From the NCBI GenBank assembly GCA_937897645.1, contig CALCNV010000147.1, positions 1 through 64,000 of the forward strand: a DNA stretch of 64,000 nucleotides, given 5' to 3'. A program made the translations under genes and the position numbers. The stretch's first letter is position 1, and every line of letters starts with the position of its first letter. The notes beneath the pieces were generated by a model that ran no database searches, was not told the DNA's origin, and was given only the letters and a program-made list of their open reading frames with translations. This document shows positions 61,140 through 64,000 of this stretch, piece after piece. This DNA is from an uncultured Lysobacteraceae bacterium. Its GTDB lineage: Bacteria; Pseudomonadota; Gammaproteobacteria; Xanthomonadales; Xanthomonadaceae.

Positions 61140-62543
61140 TTACAACACTTCCGACGCGTAATCCGCCAGGCGCGAACGCTCACCGCGACGCAGGGTGATG
61201 TGCGCGCTATGGGCCCAGTTCTTGAAGCGATCCACGGCGTAGGTGAGGCCGGAGGTCGTCTCGGTCAGGTAGGGCGTATCGATCTGTTCCACGTTGCCCA
61301 GGCATACGATCTTGGTGCCGGGGCCGGCGCGGGTGATCAGCGTCTTCATCTGCTTGGGCGTGAGGTTCTGCGCTTCGTCGAGGATCAGATAGCGGCTGAG
61401 AAACGTGCGCCCGCGCATGAAGTTCATCGAGCGGATCTTGATGCGCGAGGCCAGCAGGTCATTCGTCGCGGCACGTCCCCACGCACCGCCGTCCTGGTTG
61501 TGGGTCAACACTTCCAGGTTGTCGGTCAGCGCGCCCATCCACGGCGTCATCTTTTCTTCCTCGGTGCCGGGCAGGAAGCCGATGTCCTCGCCTACCGACA
61601 CCGTCGCGCGGGTCATGATGATCTCGCGGTAGCGCTGCTGGTCCATGGTTTGCGCCAAGCCTGCGGCAAGTGCGAGCAGGGTCTTGCCGGTGCCGGCGGT
61701 GCCCAGCAGGCTGACGAAGTCGATTTCCGGATCCATCAGCGCATTCAGCGCGAAATTCTGCTCGCGGTTGCGCGCGGTGATGCCCCACACCGCATGCTGG
61801 CTGCTGCGGAAATCATCGGCCAGCGCCAGCGTGGCTTTCTTGTCGGTGCCGATCTTGGCAACGCGGAACTCCACCTCGTCTTCGCCCGGCAGGTACAGGA
61901 ACTGGTTGGGATACCAGTCCTCGTCGTCGGTCATGCTGACTTCGTAGCTGGTGCGCCCGGCCTTGTCGCTCCACGAGCGCAGGTCTTTCTCGTGGCGGTC
62001 CCAGAAATCGCTCGACAGCTCCGTCGCACCGGTGAACAGCAGGCTGAAATCATCCAGCGCGCGATCGTTTTCGTAGTCCTCGGCCACCAGTCCGCTGATC
62101 GCGGCCTTGATGCGCAGGTTGATGTCCTTCGACACCAGGATCACTGGCGTGTCGGCGTGTTCCTCGCGCAATTCCAGCACCGCGGCCAGGATCTTGTTGT
62201 CGGGTGCGATGGTGCCGAAGGTGCGGCCCGGCGCAATCGGCCTGGTCTGGAAATGGAGTCGACCGATCGCGCTTTGCGACTTCAGCTGCAGGCCTTGCGG
62301 ATGGCTCAGCACGATGCCGGCATCGATCTGTTCGGCGCCTGCGCCTTCGATCAGTTCATTGAGGAAGCGACTGACCTGGCGCGCGTTGCGGCTGACTTCG
62401 GTCATGCCTTTCTTGGCGTTGTCCAGTTCCTCGATGACCTGCATGGGCAGGAAGACATCGTGTTCCTCGAACTTGAACAGCGCGGTCGGGTCGTGCATCA
62501 GCACATTGGTATCCAACACGTAGATGCGCTTGCTTCGGGTCAT
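61140..62543 (-). CDS. PIN-domain plus PhoH ATPase protein (PhoH2/YlaK type)
   Basis: A 467-residue two-domain protein. The N-terminal PIN nuclease domain carries acidic residues in YVLDTNVLMHDP, VIEELDNAKKG and DNKILAAVLEL...SKDINLR. The C-terminal PhoH P-loop ATPase has Walker A GTAGTGKT, Walker B RYLILDEAQNLTPKQMKTLITR and VCLGNVEQIDTPYL. PhoH2-type proteins are RNA helicases and ribonucleases in related bacteria, so this may take part in RNA processing. The ATG at 62543 starts the PIN fold directly. It heads a short unit with the YoaK-like gene. Confidence 0.92.
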   Translation of the reverse strand: MTRSKRIYVLDTNVLMHDPTALFKFEEHDVFLPMQVIEELDNAKKGMTEVSRNARQVSRFLNELIEGAGAEQIDAGIVLSHPQGLQLKSQSAIGRLHFQTRPIAPGRTFGTIAPDNKILAAVLELREEHADTPVILVSKDINLRIKAAISGLVAEDYENDRALDDFSLLFTGATELSSDFWDRHEKDLRSWSDKAGRTSYEVSMTDDEDWYPNQFLYLPGEDEVEFRVAKIGTDKKATLALADDFRSSQHAVWGITARNREQNFALNALMDPEIDFVSLLGTAGTGKTLLALAAGLAQTMDQQRYREIIMTRATVSVGEDIGFLPGTEEEKMTPWMGALTDNLEVLTHNQDGGAWGRAATNDLLASRIKIRSMNFMRGRTFLSRYLILDEAQNLTPKQMKTLITRAGPGTKIVCLGNVEQIDTPYLTETTSGLTYAVDRFKNWAHSAHITLRRGERSRLADYASEVL

Positions 62544-62671
62544 CTAGACAGCCTCGCGGAGGGTGGGGTGTGGGATGGGTGCAGCGGTTGGAACAGCGTG
62601 GAAAATGGAGCGCCAGCGAACCACCGCGGCCCGCAGGGGCGGGGCAGTGGAGGCATGGAGGAAGGGGACGG

Positions 62672-63154
62672 TCACTGCTTGCTTGCGACCTTCAAGGCAT
62701 CCAGCACTGCGTCGGCATGGCCGGCTACTTTCACGCCGCGCCATTCCTGCACGATGCGACTGTCAGGCGATATCAGGAAGGTGCTGCGCACCACGCCCAG
62801 CACCTTGCGCCCGTACATGTTCTTTTCGTGGATCACGTCGAAGGCCTGGCACAAGGCTTCAGCCGCGTCGCTCACCAGCGGGAACCTGAAGCCCTGCTTG
62901 GCGCAGAAGTTGTCGTGCGATTTGACCGAATCGCGCGAGACGCCCAGCACCGTGGCGTTCAATTTCTTGAACTTGGGCAGCAGCGCGTTGAAGTCGATGC
63001 CTTCGGTGGTGCAACCCGGCGTGCTGTCCTTGGGGTAGAAGTACAGCACCAGCCATTGCCCGGCGTAGTCGGAGAGTTTCGCGGTGTCTCCGCCGGACAG
63101 TGCCAGTGGAAGCTTCAGCGTGGTCTTGCTCAGTGCCGTGCCGGTTTTCGTCAT
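62672..63154 (-). CDS. bcp: Thiol peroxidase, BCP/PrxQ-type peroxiredoxin
   Basis: A 160-residue thioredoxin-fold peroxiredoxin that reduces hydroperoxides. YFYPKDSTPGCTTEGIDF holds the peroxidatic Cys in the TPGCT motif. The position five residues later, usually the resolving Cys in BCP, is Ile (GIDF), so this is a one-Cys or atypical form. Another Cys lies at FCAKQGF and one in EALCQAFDV. GRKVLGVVRSTFLISPDSRI is the usual family block. It starts 4 bp after the gcvR stop and is likely cotranscribed with it. Confidence 0.94.
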   Translation of the reverse strand: MTKTGTALSKTTLKLPLALSGGDTAKLSDYAGQWLVLYFYPKDSTPGCTTEGIDFNALLPKFKKLNATVLGVSRDSVKSHDNFCAKQGFRFPLVSDAAEALCQAFDVIHEKNMYGRKVLGVVRSTFLISPDSRIVQEWRGVKVAGHADAVLDALKVASKQ

Positions 63155-63158
63155 CAGG

Positions 63159-63734
63159 TCAGAACTTCATCGGGTCCATGATCGCGTCCAGGTTCAAGTG
63201 GTCGCAGAATTCGAGGAAGTCATCGCGCAACGCGGCGATGTGCATGTTGGCCGGCACGCCGATGGTGACCTGGGCCGAGAACATTTCCGCACCGGTCTGC
63301 ATGGCGCGGTAGCGCGTGCTCTGCAGGTTCTCGATGGTGATGCCCTGGCGGTCGAAGAAATCCGCCAGCTGGAACAGGATGCCGGGCTTGTCCGCGGCCA
63401 CCACTTCCACGATGTAGGGCAGCAGGTTGGACTGCACCACCTTGGCGCCGGTGCGGTACCACACCAGTTTCAGCGACTCTTCGCGCTCCAGGCGGGTCAG
63501 CATGGCTTCCAGCTTGGCGACGGCGTCCCATGAGCCGGTTGCCAGGGCGGTCACTGACACGTCGCGGCCCACGGTGGACAGGCGCGCATCGACCAGGTTG
63601 CAGCCGCTGTCGGCGATCCGGCGGGTCACGGACAGCAAGGGAGACTCCGGATGCGTCGTGTAGGCGTTGATCAGGAGATGGTTTTCGTTCGGCGAAGGCC
63701 GGGCGTTTGGATCGGTCAAAGGTGCTTCCGGCAT
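63159..63734 (-). CDS. gcvR: Glycine cleavage system transcriptional regulator GcvR-like ACT protein
   Basis: A 191-residue protein with two ACT domains (HLLINAYTTHPESPLLSVTRRIADSGCNLVDARL, in parts; and YIVEVVAADKPGILFQLADFFDRQGITIENLQS, in parts). In E. coli GcvR binds GcvA to repress the glycine cleavage operon in response to glycine. The ATG at 63734 is chosen because the conserved part begins soon after it and the longer frame to 63863 has no family sequence. It is followed closely by bcp, an order also known in other gammaproteobacteria. dapA starts divergently 143 bp away. Confidence 0.92.
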   Translation of the reverse strand: MPEAPLTDPNARPSPNENHLLINAYTTHPESPLLSVTRRIADSGCNLVDARLSTVGRDVSVTALATGSWDAVAKLEAMLTRLEREESLKLVWYRTGAKVVQSNLLPYIVEVVAADKPGILFQLADFFDRQGITIENLQSTRYRAMQTGAEMFSAQVTIGVPANMHIAALRDDFLEFCDHLNLDAIMDPMKF

Positions 63735-63877
63735 GTCGATACTGCGGGCCTTCAGTCTGAATGGCGACAGGGCAGGTGCCCGGTGCATGGCCCAGCATAC
63801 TTGCCCGTGGTTTCGTGCCGCAAGTAACATCGCACAGTGCGCGGCACCCCGCGCGATCCCCATTCGAAGGCAGTCGC

Positions 63878-64000
63878 TTGTCCCTTTCCGGCAGTATCAC
63901 CGCACTTGCGACCCCGTTCACGGCCGCGGGCGATCTTGACCTCGACGCGTGGCGCCGCCTGCTGGCGCAGCAGTTGGCCGGCGGCAGCCAGGGCCTGGTA
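63878..64000 (+). CDS. dapA: 4-hydroxy-tetrahydrodipicolinate synthase, N-terminal fragment (runs off the window)
   Basis: The first 41 codons of DapA, the first committed enzyme of lysine and diaminopimelate synthesis. The visible part LSGSITALATPFTAAGDLDL, then DAWRRLLAQQLAGGSQGLV, matches the family's start (GS-x-x-AL-x-TPF and a W-containing helix before the GT-x-G region). A TTG at 63878 is the start, with GAAGG 8 nt upstream. It is divergent from gcvR and bcp, the usual neighbours of dapA in gammaproteobacteria. The rest lies beyond the window. Confidence 0.88.
   Translation, partial: MSLSGSITALATPFTAAGDLDLDAWRRLLAQQLAGGSQGLV

Overview
The window is GC-rich, densely coding bacterial DNA. 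It looks like a gammaproteobacterium of the Xanthomonadales (Lysobacteraceae: Xanthomonas, Lysobacter, Luteimonas, Thermomonas and relatives). The evidence is the conserved order mutS / pncC / lexA-recA-recX-alaS-csrA-tRNA-Ser, a LexA box of the TTAG-N6-TACTA form described for Xanthomonadales, and the style of the exopolysaccharide genes. The genus cannot be fixed by reading alone.

Layout. 1-10.6 kb is a housekeeping and SOS block: the 5' end of mutS (minus), a TonB-dependent receptor, pncC, an unrecognised multi-pass membrane protein, lexA with its own operator, recA, recX, alaS, csrA, tRNA-Ser(GCT) and an inverted tRNA-Arg(ACG). 10.9-58.7 kb is a very large exopolysaccharide (EPS) region, apart from a scar of palindromic repeats and an IS110 remnant at 21.3-22.2 kb. 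58.7-64 kb returns to housekeeping genes: an alpha/beta hydrolase, thiD, a YoaK-like membrane protein, a PIN-PhoH protein, bcp, gcvR and the start of dapA.

How the EPS genes fit together. A polyprenyl-phosphate sugar transferase (12.8 kb) would start the repeat unit on the lipid carrier. Several family 2 and family 4 glycosyltransferases extend it. Two Wzx-type flippases (28.1 and 39.6 kb) and one Wzy/O-antigen-ligase-type protein (38.3 kb) would translocate and polymerise it. A minus-strand operon (57.5 to 46.5 kb) supplies a TviB-type nucleotide-sugar dehydrogenase, a uronate 4-epimerase, a Wza-like export lipoprotein, a Wzz-like chain-length protein, a CpsD-like partner with a degenerate P-loop, an outer-membrane barrel, and two tandem heparinase II/III-type lyases. 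A uronic-acid polymer fits both the dehydrogenase/epimerase pair and the lyases. Decoration genes are numerous: four GNAT-like proteins, an acyltransferase-3, two methyltransferases, three NodB-type deacetylases, an AsnB-like amidotransferase, a CapK/PaaK-type adenylating enzyme, and a compact ACP / adenylating ligase / NadE-like / GNAT cassette.

The layout resembles exosortase-A (XrtA/PEP-CTERM) EPS loci, but I found no exosortase and no PEP-CTERM substrate here.

The best leads are: a lexA promoter and operator that leave essentially no 5' UTR; the ACP-ligase-NadE-GNAT cassette; the P-loop lacking its lysine in the CpsD-like protein; an asparagine-synthase C-terminus written by an inserted palindromic repeat; a lyase leader that displays its Shine-Dalgarno in a CsrA-like hairpin loop; and two palindromic elements with the same four-arm design but different core sequences.
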